A stretch of 64,000 bases of DNA from the NCBI RefSeq assembly GCF_036226765.1, contig NZ_CP109017.1, forward strand, positions 2,681,501 through 2,745,500, read 5' to 3'. Positions 44,656 to 53,519 of this stretch are shown in pieces. The DNA is from Streptomyces sp. NBC_00670. GTDB lineage: Bacteria; Actinomycetota; Actinomycetes; Streptomycetales; Streptomycetaceae. The stretch's first letter is position 1; each line of letters starts with the position of its first letter. Below the pieces are notes generated by a model. It ran no database searches, was not told where the DNA came from, and saw only the letters and a program-made list of their open reading frames with translations. The position numbers were made by a program, and so were the translations under genes.

Positions 44656-45118
44656 GAATCACCCCTGGTTCCCCGTCGTCCTCCTCGCCACCGCACTGTG
44701 GACGACGATCGGCGCACACGGCACCCGAGCGGCCCTGCGCGCCCGCCGCTCCCTGCGACTGCTGGGCGTTCCCGGCGTCCGCACGCAGGGCGAGGTGGCC
44801 AACGCCGCCCGCCGGGTGGGGTCGTCGTACCACGCGCCCCAAATCCGCTACCAGGCACCACCATCGGGACGCCCACACGCCCCCGCCACCCACACCTACC
44901 GCGAGGTCCCCCTCAACCACGACTCCCCCCACGCCCTGCACCGCGGCACCCCCGTACACCTCCGCTACGACCCACGAGACCCCGCCCGCGCGGTGGTCGT
45001 CCGCACGGCGAAGGCGTACTCCCCCACGACGAACCTGGTGTGGTGCGCGACGTTCACGGCCTTCGGGGCGGCCGCGGGAACACTCGTACTCCTACGAGCG
45101 GTCCTGGGCACCGCCTGA
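44654..45118 (+). CDS. DUF3592-like membrane protein
   Basis: 154 residues from ATG 44654. One TM at each end (about 5-22 and 130-150) surrounds a soluble beta-rich domain (QGEVANAARRVGSSYHAPQIRYQAP, HLRYDPRDPARAVV) typical of DUF3592-like proteins. Function unknown. Start codons of this and the divergent cupin gene overlap. Confidence 0.72.
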   Translation: MNHPWFPVVLLATALWTTIGAHGTRAALRARRSLRLLGVPGVRTQGEVANAARRVGSSYHAPQIRYQAPPSGRPHAPATHTYREVPLNHDSPHALHRGTPVHLRYDPRDPARAVVVRTAKAYSPTTNLVWCATFTAFGAAAGTLVLLRAVLGTA

Positions 45119-45198
45119 CAGAAACGCGCATGGTCGGCGCAGCGGTTCTGATCGTCAGTACCTCGCGGTCCGCCCCGGCGAGGGGGACCCCGGGACCT

Positions 45199-45798
45199 TC
45201 AGCGCGGACGCAGGGCCCCGATCGACTCGTAAAAACGGTAAGCGACGTAGAAGTGTCCGTAGAAGACGAAAACCGCGGCAGCCGCAGGAAGAAGGGATAC
45301 GCATCCGCCGGAGGTTCCTTGTTCGGTGGACCGGGAATCCAGCAGTTCGGTGCAGCAGATGTAGACGAAAACGCCCACTACCACAGGAGCGAGGAATGCG
45401 ACGACAAGAGCCAGCACCGATGCGACTCCCTTGATCGCCGCCGCCAGGCCCTCGGACCCCGAAGCTCCCGATGCGTCGGGCAGTTCGAGCCACGTCGTGA
45501 AGAAGAAGGCATCGGCCATGACAGCCAGGGCCAGTGCCACGAGAACGGCGGTCACCGTGTCTCCGACGACACCCGGCGTCCCCGCGCCCCGGCCGGCCTC
45601 CGGTCGCCCGCCGGGGACCGGAGGGACAGCCTGCCGCCGCCGGGGTGTTCTGCGCAGGAACTGTTCCGTGACCCAGTGCTCGACGAGGAGACCGGCGACA
45701 GCAACCACGAAGCTGCCTTGCGCAAAGGTCGTGTTCTCGAACTTCCAGTAAACGAAGAAGACGGCGCCGACGAAGAGCAGTCTGAACAGATTGCGCAT
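45199..45798 (-). CDS. Integral membrane protein of unknown function
   Basis: 199 residues with about five hydrophobic segments: 5-20, 28-42, 80-105, 120-150 (LALVVAFLAPVVVGVFVYICC) and 168-190. An Arg/Pro-rich loop (50-75) separates the first pair from the rest. No family recognised. Positions 45799-46061 before it hold nothing I can support. Confidence 0.7.
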   Translation of the reverse strand: MRNLFRLLFVGAVFFVYWKFENTTFAQGSFVVAVAGLLVEHWVTEQFLRRTPRRRQAVPPVPGGRPEAGRGAGTPGVVGDTVTAVLVALALAVMADAFFFTTWLELPDASGASGSEGLAAAIKGVASVLALVVAFLAPVVVGVFVYICCTELLDSRSTEQGTSGGCVSLLPAAAAVFVFYGHFYVAYRFYESIGALRPR

Positions 45799-46061
45799 GA
45801 CCCCCCGGTTTCCCCGGTGCCGCGAGCACAGCTCACGTCAGAAGCCGCAGCAGAAGCGGCCCGGCATACACCGATTCGCGGCGCGACAGGCCCAAAGGTT
45901 ACGACGCGGGGAAACCAACAGGAAGAAGCAGGAACCACATTGCACGAGCGAAACCGCACTGCGAGGACCAACAGGCCGCGGCCAGCCGGAAGTGAGTGGG
46001 ACGGGCGGCCCACGCCCGGCTGCCACACGCGCCCCAGCGAGTAACGGTGCAGGTAACCCGG

Positions 46062-47132
46062 TCAGGCTTCCGTGACCGGCAACGACGTACGGGCGAACCA
46101 GGTTCGTGTCTCCTCCTCCGGCAGCGCACGCAGCAGTTCGGCCGTGCCCGGGAGGTGGGGGAAGAAGCGGTCGGCGTTCCAACTGCGCGGGTACAGCGGT
46201 TCGTCCAGGACGAGCAGACGGCGGCCCTCCACCACGGGTATGTCGTCGGGCAGCCCCTCGTTCCAGATCCGCTCGCCGTCCGGGGCGAGGAGTTCGAACG
46301 TGCCGACGGCCACGGCGTCACTGCGCCCGCGCGCCGGCTCCGGGTCCGTGGCCAGCCGGACGCTCTCGGCCGTGGGGGCCGTACCGGGCACGTGGCCGCT
46401 GCCGACGAGGACGTGGGCGAGGAGCGTGTGCAGCTGGAAGTTGTCCCCGATGCCGCCGATACGCACCTCGAACCCGCGGCCGGTGGGCCGGTGCAGGACC
46501 ACCAGGGGCTCGTCGTCCAGGATCGCCAGCGCGTACTCCAGACACTTGAGGTCGTGCCGCTCCAGCGCCGCCAGTTCGCGGCAGGCGGGCAGGAGTCCGT
46601 CCCCGTACCCGCGCCGCACCTCCGCGCTCCGGCACAACACCGCGAGCGCGGGCGGCTGCCACTCCGCCACCGTGCACCAGGCCAGCGCCAGCCGCGTCGC
46701 CTCGTACTCGTCATCGCCGAGGCGGGTCAGCAACGCGTCGTCGATGATCTTCCCGTCGGCCTCCGGCAGTTCCTCCCCGGCGCCCCCACCCGCACGCCAC
46801 CGCCGCACGAACTCCATCGCGTCCGCGAGATCCTGCCGCACCCCGGCGAGTATCGGCTCCGCACACCGCACCGGATCCGCGCCGCCCTCGACGCAGAACC
46901 CGGCCGCCGTCGCCAGCAGCACCCGCGGTCCGGTGGGCGGGAACCCCGGTATCAGCGCGGCCAGCCGGGGCCCCGCCATGACCCGCTCGGCCTCCGACGC
47001 CTGCGGCAGTCCGTTCAGCACGGTCCCGAACGCCCGCTCGGTCCGCCCGCCGTCCCGCGCCTCGACCGCCTGCTCCAGCTCGGACAGGACGGCACCGAGA
47101 TCCGAGTCCTTCGACTTCCTCTTGAAGATCAC
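46062..47132 (-). CDS. Conserved hypothetical protein
   Basis: 356 residues from GTG 47132 (GTG 47138 in frame is an alternative). N-terminus is helical (SELEQAVEARDGGRTERAFGTVLNGL), and the C-terminal part has DDIPVVEGRRLLVLDEPLYPRSW. No domain is recognised. The start overlaps the TGA of a short upstream ORF (47129-47182), so it may be translationally coupled to it. Confidence 0.7.
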   Translation of the reverse strand: MIFKRKSKDSDLGAVLSELEQAVEARDGGRTERAFGTVLNGLPQASEAERVMAGPRLAALIPGFPPTGPRVLLATAAGFCVEGGADPVRCAEPILAGVRQDLADAMEFVRRWRAGGGAGEELPEADGKIIDDALLTRLGDDEYEATRLALAWCTVAEWQPPALAVLCRSAEVRRGYGDGLLPACRELAALERHDLKCLEYALAILDDEPLVVLHRPTGRGFEVRIGGIGDNFQLHTLLAHVLVGSGHVPGTAPTAESVRLATDPEPARGRSDAVAVGTFELLAPDGERIWNEGLPDDIPVVEGRRLLVLDEPLYPRSWNADRFFPHLPGTAELLRALPEEETRTWFARTSLPVTEA

Positions 47133-47182
47133 GCGCACACCCTAGGCCCGCCCACTGACATCGAGTCCCCGCTTTCGCTCAC
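47129..47182 (-). CDS. Possible 17-residue leader ORF
   Basis: GTG at 47182 opens an ORF of 17 codons, MSESGDSMSVGGPRVCA, ending in TGA that overlaps the next start (GTGA). Its leader and start (TCGCTCACCTGTGCGATC on the plus strand) match those of the PH-domain gene at 51055 in 33 of 36 bases. It could be a leader peptide or the stub of a deleted paralogue. Weak. Confidence 0.3.
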   Translation of the reverse strand: MSESGDSMSVGGPRVCA

Positions 47183-47290
47183 CTGTGCGATCTCGCCACC
47201 GGCCACGCCCCTCCACGACGGAACACGCCACACCCACTGACGGGTTACGCTTTATGTGATCCGTACCCCGCACCCCATACGGTCGTCGGC

Positions 47291-48199
47291 GTGGACACAC
47301 GAGACACGAAGGCACCCGCGACCGGCGACGCCCACGAACTGCCCAGCAACCGGGGCCGCTGGGGCGAGGACGACGAGCGCGGCACCCTCAATCTGATCAC
47401 CGACGAAGCCCGGGCCAGGGGCGCCGCCGAGGTCCGCTCGGGCCGCACGGTCTCGCTCGCGCTGCCGATCGAGCCGACGCCGCTCCTCAGCGGCCCCTTC
47501 GCCCCCACCACCCAGGACACCTCACCGGTCCAGCAGGTGCTGGTGTACACCGGCTCCCCGGCGATCGCGACGGCCGAAGTCATGATCGTCACCAACCACC
47601 ACCCGCGCTCCACGCACCTCGACGCCCTGGCGCACATGCCGCGCGAGGGGCAGGTCTACCCCGGCCGTCCCCTGGACGAGAGCGTGACGCCGGCCGGTGC
47701 CCGGCACGGCTCCACGACCGCGTTCGCCGACGGGTTCGCCACCCGTGGCGTCCTGCTCGACCTGGCCGTCGACGGCCCGCTGCCCAGCGGCCACGCCGTC
47801 ACCGCCCGCGATCTGGAGGCGGCCGAGGAGCGCGAGGGCGTCAGGCTGGAGTCGGGCGACGCCCTGGTGGTGCGCCTCGGCTGGCCCATGACCCCCGACC
47901 CCACCCGCCCGATGCCGGGCATGAGCCTGGACGCCGTGCGGTGGATGCACGCCCGCGGAGCCTCCCTCTACGTCGGCGACATGGGCGACGCGCACCCCCC
48001 GCTCGACCCCGCCTGCCCCGCCCCGCTGCACGGAGTCGGCCTGCCCCTGCTGGGCATGCCGCTGATCGACGCCGCCAGGGTCGACGAACTCGCCTCCACC
48101 TGCGCGGAGTTGAACCGCTACGCCTTCCTCCTCACGGTCGCCCCGCCCCGCGTCCACGGCCTGACCGGCGTCCCGGTGAACCCGCTCGCGGTCTTCTGA
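47291..48199 (+). CDS. Cyclase/kynurenine-formamidase-like hydrolase
   Basis: 302 residues from GTG 47291. The metal site motif is VTNHHPRSTHLDALAHM, the HxGTHxDxxxH pattern of the cyclase family, with GTLNLITDEARARGAAEVRSG at the start. These zinc/manganese enzymes hydrolyse or cyclise small amides and lactones. It is followed by a TetR-family regulator on the same strand (48342), which may control it. Confidence 0.85.
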   Translation: MDTRDTKAPATGDAHELPSNRGRWGEDDERGTLNLITDEARARGAAEVRSGRTVSLALPIEPTPLLSGPFAPTTQDTSPVQQVLVYTGSPAIATAEVMIVTNHHPRSTHLDALAHMPREGQVYPGRPLDESVTPAGARHGSTTAFADGFATRGVLLDLAVDGPLPSGHAVTARDLEAAEEREGVRLESGDALVVRLGWPMTPDPTRPMPGMSLDAVRWMHARGASLYVGDMGDAHPPLDPACPAPLHGVGLPLLGMPLIDAARVDELASTCAELNRYAFLLTVAPPRVHGLTGVPVNPLAVF

Positions 48200-48279
48200 G
48201 CACCGCACCGCACCCTCGCCCCCCGGCCTCGACCCCCGGCCTCGGCGTCCGGCCTCGGCGTCCGGACCGGACCGGACAC

Positions 48280-48300
48280 CATGAGAATCTGAACCTCATG
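48280..48300. promoter_or_regulatory. Inverted repeat before the TetR gene
   Basis: CATGAG and CTCATG are separated by nine bases, centred about 50 bp before the regulator start. A likely autoregulatory operator. Confidence 0.5.
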
Positions 48301-48341
48301 AGGACGTCGAACATCCCCCCGGACGGCGGCGGCGAGCACCG

Positions 48342-48935
48342 ATGACCACCGCACGGCCACTGGACGCCGAGGCCATCCTGACCGCCACCGAGGCCGTGCT
48401 GCGCCGCCACGGCCCCGAAAAGGCCACGGTGCGGGACGTCGCCCGGGCCCTCGGTGTCAGCCACGCCAGCGTCTACCGGCACTTCCCGTCGAAGGCCGCG
48501 CTGCGGGAGGCCGTCACCCGGCGCTTCATCGCCCGCGCCCACGAGAGCCTGGGCCCCCTGGCCGGGGACACCCGCCTGGCACCCCCCGACCGCCTGCGCG
48601 CCTGGCTCACCGCACTCTTCACGTGCAAACGGAACATGACGTACGAGGACCCGGAACTCTTCGCCACCTACAGCATCCTGGTGGCCGAACACAGAACGGC
48701 CGCCACCGACCACGTGGCCGACCTCCTCGGACAACTGAGCGGCATCATCACCGACGGCATCCGCACCGGCGACTTCGCCCCCACCGACCCCACAGCAACG
48801 GCCAGAACCCTCTTCAACGCCACCATGGCCTACCACCACCCCGCCCACGCCCCCGACTGGCAGTCCCCCGAAACAGAACCCGCCCTCCAGTCCGTCTGCA
48901 CCCTCCTCCTCACCGGCCTGACGGCCCGCGACTGA
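48342..48935 (+). CDS. TetR-family regulator
   Basis: 197 residues from ATG 48342. Helix-turn-helix: ATVRDVARALGVSHASVYRHFPSKAALREAV. The C-terminal domain is the TetR ligand-binding fold. It lies 142 bp after the cyclase gene, with an inverted repeat in its leader. Confidence 0.92.
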   Translation: MTTARPLDAEAILTATEAVLRRHGPEKATVRDVARALGVSHASVYRHFPSKAALREAVTRRFIARAHESLGPLAGDTRLAPPDRLRAWLTALFTCKRNMTYEDPELFATYSILVAEHRTAATDHVADLLGQLSGIITDGIRTGDFAPTDPTATARTLFNATMAYHHPAHAPDWQSPETEPALQSVCTLLLTGLTARD

Positions 48936-49030
48936 CGGGCCAGGCCCAACGCCCCCGCCGGACGTGCATATCCGGTTGGCCGCCCGCCCCCGACCTGCGA
49001 CGATGCCTGCGTTTCCCCACCGGAGGACGC

Positions 49031-50140
49031 TTGTTCGTTTTCGTATGCGCAGGCTGCGGCGCCGGCCTGACCACCCCGCTGTCCCAGGTCGCCCTGCCGC
49101 CCCACGCCCACCAGAGACACGGGAACGCCACGCAGCTCCCCGCACTCATGGAGCGGGGAACGTTCGCCGTGGACCCGGACCCGTGGGGGCCGCCGTGGCG
49201 GAGGTGGGAGGAGATCGGCCCGAAGGAGGCGGCGGCCCACGGCGTCTACGCACCGGTCCACTCCGTCTCCTGCGGCGCACCCGGCACGATCGTCATCGCC
49301 CCCGCCGATACCCGCGGCACCGTACTGGTCCCGGAGCGGAGCGGGAACGCGTGCTGCGGCCTCACCGGAGCCGACGGCCCCAACACGGCCTGCGCGACCT
49401 GCGGCCTGCGCGTCGCGACCAGAGTCGACGACTGCTCGCACTGGCAGGCGGTACGGCTCACCCCGGACGCCGTACACCGTCACCCCGTCGACGACACCGA
49501 CGCCGTACCGCTCACCTGGGCGGAACTGACGGCGCGGAAAGAGAGCACGCCCCCGCTCCAGCCGATCGCCACATGGGGCGGTGGGCGTGGGCTCGACCAC
49601 TACTGGTCATGGAGCCCGCAGTGGGAAGCGGCGGTCGGCCAGGCACTCGCCCACCTGCTGGCGGCCTCGGAGGGCCACCCGACAACCGTCCCCGACGGCC
49701 TGACCGCGCACCTCTTCCGACGCGCCCTCGACACCCTGCTGCCCCCGGGCCCACCACCCCGGCACGCCACCCTGGCAGGACCGGCCCACCCGGCCCCCGC
49801 CCCGACCGCCGGCATCCTCCTGGTACCGACCCACCCCCAAACAGGCGCCCCCTGGGCCCCCACCACCCCAGCCCCCTCAACAACCCACCTGGTACCCCTG
49901 CCGTTCGGAATCTGGCGGTGGCTGGCCTCCCCCCGGCCACACCTGCCCACCCCGGCGTCAGGCGTCCTCCCCGCCGAAGTCCGCCGCGACGACCCACCCC
50001 CACCACACCCCGGCCACCTGTTCCGCCCCGACTGGGAAGTCTTCGAACGCACCGTCACCCGCCTGCCGGCAGCCCGCAGCCCCTGGCTGCTCGCAGCCCT
50101 GGACAACCTCACGCCGGACACCCGCGCCCGCCTCTTCTAG
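49031..50140 (+). CDS. Conserved hypothetical protein with N-terminal Cys pairs
   Basis: 369 residues from TTG 49031, chosen because GGAGGACGC precedes it and translation begins MFVFVCAGCGAGLT. Cys pairs CAGC (6-9) and later CATC and CC suggest zinc binding. It belongs to a Streptomyces family of unknown function (WRRWEEIGPKEAA; GAPGTIVIAPADTRGTVLVPER). The C-terminal half is Pro-rich. Confidence 0.75.
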   Translation: MFVFVCAGCGAGLTTPLSQVALPPHAHQRHGNATQLPALMERGTFAVDPDPWGPPWRRWEEIGPKEAAAHGVYAPVHSVSCGAPGTIVIAPADTRGTVLVPERSGNACCGLTGADGPNTACATCGLRVATRVDDCSHWQAVRLTPDAVHRHPVDDTDAVPLTWAELTARKESTPPLQPIATWGGGRGLDHYWSWSPQWEAAVGQALAHLLAASEGHPTTVPDGLTAHLFRRALDTLLPPGPPPRHATLAGPAHPAPAPTAGILLVPTHPQTGAPWAPTTPAPSTTHLVPLPFGIWRWLASPRPHLPTPASGVLPAEVRRDDPPPPHPGHLFRPDWEVFERTVTRLPAARSPWLLAALDNLTPDTRARLF

Positions 50141-50178
50141 TCCGACGCGTATCGCCCGAACACGCGTATCGTCCGCAC

Positions 50179-50556
50179 ATGGACACCGCCGCGTCGCCCC
50201 GCGTCCTCGTCATCGGGCTCGATCCGTACCGGGTGCCCGGGCCGTGGGACCCCGAGCCGGTGGCCAGGGCGATCGAGGCGGGGCTGGTCGAGTTCGCCGA
50301 ACATGGGGTGGGCGTCGAGACCTGCCTCATCGGTCTTGACGGGAGTGACGACGTGGAAGCGGTCGTCGGGAACGCGCTGCGCGCCCATCCGTGGGAGTGC
50401 GTCACCGTCGGCGGTGGCCTGCGGCACTCGGACGATCAGCTCGAACTCCTCGAGCAGGTGATCAACCTGATCCGGCGGCACGCCCCCGACGCGGCCATCG
50501 CGTTCAACAGCACGCCGGCCAACACCTACGAGGCCGCCGCCCGTTGGATCGAGTGA
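50179..50556 (+). CDS. Conserved hypothetical, small nucleotide-like fold protein
   Basis: 125 residues from ATG 50179. It starts SPRVLVIGLDPYRVPGPW and contains VGVETCLIGLD and PWECVTVGGGLRHSDDQLELLEQVINLIRRHAPDAAIAFNS. Short strands alternate with helices, as in a Rossmann-like fold. Function unknown. Confidence 0.75.
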   Translation: MDTAASPRVLVIGLDPYRVPGPWDPEPVARAIEAGLVEFAEHGVGVETCLIGLDGSDDVEAVVGNALRAHPWECVTVGGGLRHSDDQLELLEQVINLIRRHAPDAAIAFNSTPANTYEAAARWIE

Positions 50557-50578
50557 GGGCAGCGGACCGCCGCCCCGC

Positions 50579-51055
50579 TCACGCCCCCAACGCGCCGGAC
50601 CGGTGGCGGGCGTGCAGGGCACGCAGCCGGGACAGCTGCTTCTCGAAGACGTGCGCGTCGGCGGCGCCGGTCAGCGGCACCGGCAGCATCACCAGGGAGC
50701 CGTCCCGCAACAGGGCCGCGACCCGCATGGCCGGGGTCCTGACGCGGGCGTGGGCGGAGGACACCCGCAGATCCTCGAAGCGGACGATCTCACCCCACCC
50801 CAGCCGCCGCCACCGCACCACCATGCGGAACCGCAGCCCGTCCGGACCGGCCTCCAGCCGCCGCCTGAGCAGTCCGGCGGCGCAACCGAGGGCCGCCCCG
50901 CCCGCCAGCACGGCAAGGACCGCCCAGTCCAGGACCGGCTCGACGCCCCATCCCGCCGCGCACCCCGCCACGACCGCGAACAGCAGCGTCCCCGCGGTCC
51001 ACCAGCGCGCGGCCGTGCCTTCCCACCGCAACACCAACTCCACCTGTTCGCTCAC
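50579..51055 (-). CDS. PH-domain-like two-TM membrane protein
   Basis: 158 residues; GTG 51055 gives MSEQVELVLRWEG and is preferred to starts farther up in the open frame. Two TM segments (about 17-34 and 42-60) precede a bacterial PH-like beta domain (LEAGPDGLRFRMVVRWRRLGWGEIVRFE). Function unknown. Its leader region is copied upstream of the gene at 47132, and AAGAT seven bases before the GTG may be a -10 element of a leaderless transcript. Confidence 0.75.
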   Translation of the reverse strand: MSEQVELVLRWEGTAARWWTAGTLLFAVVAGCAAGWGVEPVLDWAVLAVLAGGAALGCAAGLLRRRLEAGPDGLRFRMVVRWRRLGWGEIVRFEDLRVSSAHARVRTPAMRVAALLRDGSLVMLPVPLTGAADAHVFEKQLSRLRALHARHRSGALGA

Positions 51056-51207
51056 CTGTGCGATCTTGCCACCCGTCACGCCCGTCGGACAGCCCTCGCC
51101 CGCTTCACCACTCCGCGAAGCCCCACACACCAACCACCCCGCCCCCGTCACCGCGAGGTGAGCGGCCGGACGGCCCAGCTCGGAGTCGGCGGCGACCTGT
51201 ACGCCCG

Positions 51208-51381
51208 ACCACCTACGGCAGCTCCGACGTCCTCACCGCCACCGATGTGCCCGCCCCCCGGGCGGCCGCCGGCACCCTGCGCGTCGGCGTCGACACCGTC
51301 TTCCCCCTCACCGAGGCCGCGAAGGCCCACACCACCGGCCTCACGGGCCACGCCCCGGGCACACTCGTCCTCATCCCCTGA
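51208..51381 (+). pseudogene. Remnant of an NADPH:quinone-oxidoreductase gene
   Basis: In one frame the N-terminal strand of a zinc-type oxidoreductase (TTYGSSDVLTATDVPAPR) is joined after a few residues to its C-terminal end (RVGVDTVFPLTEAAKAHTTGLTGHAPGTLVLIP). The central domains of an about 310-residue protein are missing. No start codon fits the first strand. The 3' end overlaps the end of the convergent gene. Confidence 0.75.
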
Positions 51382-51889
51382 GCCCGTCCGGCCCGAACGA
51401 GTCGTAAAAGGTGAAGGCGCACGGCGCGGCACCACACGCATCAAGGCGCTCCAACCTGGCCACCCCGTCCCGCCAGGTGGGTATCGCCCCATCCGACACC
51501 CACCAACACACATGACTCGGCTCCCCCGACCTCTCGAACCAGTCGTGCCGCCTGCTCAACGCCGCCCGGTGCAGCCCGGAGTAGACGGCGTCAAAAGCAG
51601 AACGCACCCCACTCCAGACCGAGAGCGTCGCGGCCAGGGCCACGCTCTCCGCCGCCCGCCCCTTCCCGTACCACCCCGGCACGACGAACTCCCCCCACAC
51701 ACCCCAATCCACGTCGAAGTGCGACCCCCGCCCCCCGCCCACCGCCTCGGCATGACCGACGTACCCGGGCCGCCCGCTGATCTCCCGATAAACGCCCTCA
51801 CCCACCTCATAGAACTCCCGCGTGAGAGCCCCGCAATCGGCGAGCGGCAACTTCAGAACACCGAATGTGTACAGAGCAAGCTGAGGCAT
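51371..51889 (-). CDS. DUF3291-like monooxygenase-fold protein
   Basis: 172 residues from ATG 51889 with GGGAGG upstream. The sequence LSVWSGVRSAFDAVYSGLHRAALSRRHDWFERSGEPSHVCWWVSDGAIPTWRDGVARLERL matches the layout of DUF3291 proteins, dimeric alpha-beta-barrel relatives of antibiotic monooxygenases. Function unknown. The start was chosen to begin at MPQLALYTFG. Confidence 0.8.
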   Translation of the reverse strand: MPQLALYTFGVLKLPLADCGALTREFYEVGEGVYREISGRPGYVGHAEAVGGGRGSHFDVDWGVWGEFVVPGWYGKGRAAESVALAATLSVWSGVRSAFDAVYSGLHRAALSRRHDWFERSGEPSHVCWWVSDGAIPTWRDGVARLERLDACGAAPCAFTFYDSFGPDGLRG

Positions 51890-52045
51890 ACGTTCCTCCC
51901 GGGCGGCCAACGGCGAGCCGAAGGTAGCCGCCTCCAGAGCCCCTGTCGAAGTTGCGTTGCCCCCGTTCAAGTGGCCTGCCCACGCACCCGCCCCCCGGCA
52001 ACGGCGAGCGCCAAGAAACACACGCCCGCCGCCACACTCGGGGAC

Positions 52046-52225
52046 CTACTGCTCACGATCTACCTGCCGCACCCCCACTCCCCTGCCCGGCATCATCACG
52101 GCAAGAGTGCTGCGCGCTTCACGCCGCAGCGTGCGGCGCCGAGCGAAGGTCGCAGTCAGAGCAAGAACAGAAACCGTGCACCCGTAGAACACGGCAGCAA
52201 TCGTGGAGAGGAGCCCGACCCACAT
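52046..52225 (-). CDS. Possible small one-TM protein
   Basis: 59 residues, from ATG 52225 to TAG 52046. One TM segment WVGLLSTIAAVFYGCTVSVLALTA is followed by a basic tail FARRRTLRREAR. AAAGG lies about 11 bases before the start. It has plausible codon use but no recognised family. Confidence 0.4.
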   Translation of the reverse strand: MWVGLLSTIAAVFYGCTVSVLALTATFARRRTLRREARSTLAVMMPGRGVGVRQVDREQ

Positions 52226-52742
52226 CGGGCACGCACCTTTCTTCCCCCACTCAGCCCACCCGACTCACAACCGGGTACGGGCATGGATGCGTTTCCCTTC
52301 CACCATACGAACGCCGTCAACACCCCCACCAAAACCGCCCGTTGCCGTCCGAAGGCACCCCACCCGCACCCGGCAACGGCGAGCCCCACCGAGACACGTC
52401 CCCCGGCCGCCCCGCTTGAGGGCCGCCCGGCCATACGGCTCCTCGCGGTGGAGGGGCGAGAGTCAAGAGTGCAGCGCAGCGAAATCGGCGCAGCCGACGC
52501 CCGAAGGGCGCTCTTGACGCTCACCCCGCAACCGCCACCCTGCAAACCCCGGGCGGCCCCGGTGCCTCGCAACCCGGCGGCGCCCGCAGCGACTTCATAC
52601 ACGAATACGTCACCGGCTCGCCCTCGCCCCAGACCCCATGCCGCTTGTCTCGTAACACGGTGTCGCCACTCTGGTACGCGCGATAACCTGCATGGTGGTG
52701 AGGGCCGTTGGCGGCACAGTGAGGCGATGTGCGAGGGGGACC
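52226..52742. other. Intergenic region before the methyltransferase operon
   Basis: 517 bp without a supported gene. It contains a long imperfect inverted repeat (52449-52523) and the segment CCCGGCAACGGCGAG at about 52368-52383, also present as CCCGGCAACGGCGAG at 51992-52010. GAGGGGGACC just before 52743 is the ribosome site of the next gene. Confidence 0.6.
52449..52523. repeat. Long imperfect inverted repeat
   Basis: Arms GAGAGTCAAGAGTGC and GCGCTCTTGACGCTC can pair at about 13 of 15 positions, enclosing a GC-rich internal hairpin (GGCGCAGCCGACGCCCGAAG area). It may be an RNA hairpin, terminator or dispersed element. Confidence 0.55.
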
Positions 52743-53519
52743 GTGGGACGGCGCGACGTACAAAGGCACTACGACCAGCTCGCAGCCGAGTACGACGAAC
52801 ACTGGGTTTACGGCCCGGAATACGTCCCATGGATGTCCGGCCAGATCGCCAAGGCATTGCAGCTCAAGCCTGCCGACCTGATCGCCGACATCGGCTCCGG
52901 CACGGGCCTGTTCGCCAGGGAGTTGGCGCGGCAGCTACGGCCTCAACACCCCGTCCTGTGCGTCGAGCCCTCCGAAGCAATGCTCGAAGGACTTGGCACA
53001 CCTCCGCCACCAGAACTGACACCAGTCGTCGCCTCTGCCGAGGACATCACCGAAGGCCGTATTCGGCTGCCGTACGAGGCACTCGACGCCATGTGGCTGA
53101 AGGAGTCGGTGCACCATGTGGCCGACCAGGCGCGCACCCTGCGTGGCCTCGCCGACCGGCTCGCTCCCGGCGGTCGGCTGCTCGTGGTCATGCTCCCGGC
53201 CACCATTCAGTACCCCTTGTTCAAGGCGGCCCTCGACCGCTTTGAGGAACTGCAGCCGGACCCGGCCGACATCCAGGAACACCTTCATCGGGCCGGACTC
53301 GTCACCCGGCTCGATCACGTCGAGCACGAACTCCGCATCGACCGGGAGAGGTACCTCGGCATGGTCCGCGCCCGCTACATGTCCCTGCTCTCCACTTTCA
53401 GTGACCGCGAGATCGAGGAAGGCATCGAAGAGATGCGAGCCGCCCATCCAGAGCCCGTCCTGGTCTTCCCCGACCGCTTCGCATTCGTCCTGGGCCGACG
53501 AGTGGAGGCGAGCGCATGA
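52743..53519 (+). CDS. Class I SAM-dependent methyltransferase of a defence-type operon
   Basis: 258 residues. GTG 52743 is preferred because GAGGGGGACC precedes it, although the frame is open from 52692. The SAM motif is LIADIGSGTGLFARELA, followed by VLCVEPSEAMLEGL and a GRLLVVMLPATIQYPL region, as in small-molecule or protein methyltransferases, with no DNA target domain. The stop overlaps the next start by ATGA, so it is the first gene of a four-gene coupled operon. Substrate unknown. Confidence 0.82.
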   Translation: MGRRDVQRHYDQLAAEYDEHWVYGPEYVPWMSGQIAKALQLKPADLIADIGSGTGLFARELARQLRPQHPVLCVEPSEAMLEGLGTPPPPELTPVVASAEDITEGRIRLPYEALDAMWLKESVHHVADQARTLRGLADRLAPGGRLLVVMLPATIQYPLFKAALDRFEELQPDPADIQEHLHRAGLVTRLDHVEHELRIDRERYLGMVRARYMSLLSTFSDREIEEGIEEMRAAHPEPVLVFPDRFAFVLGRRVEASA

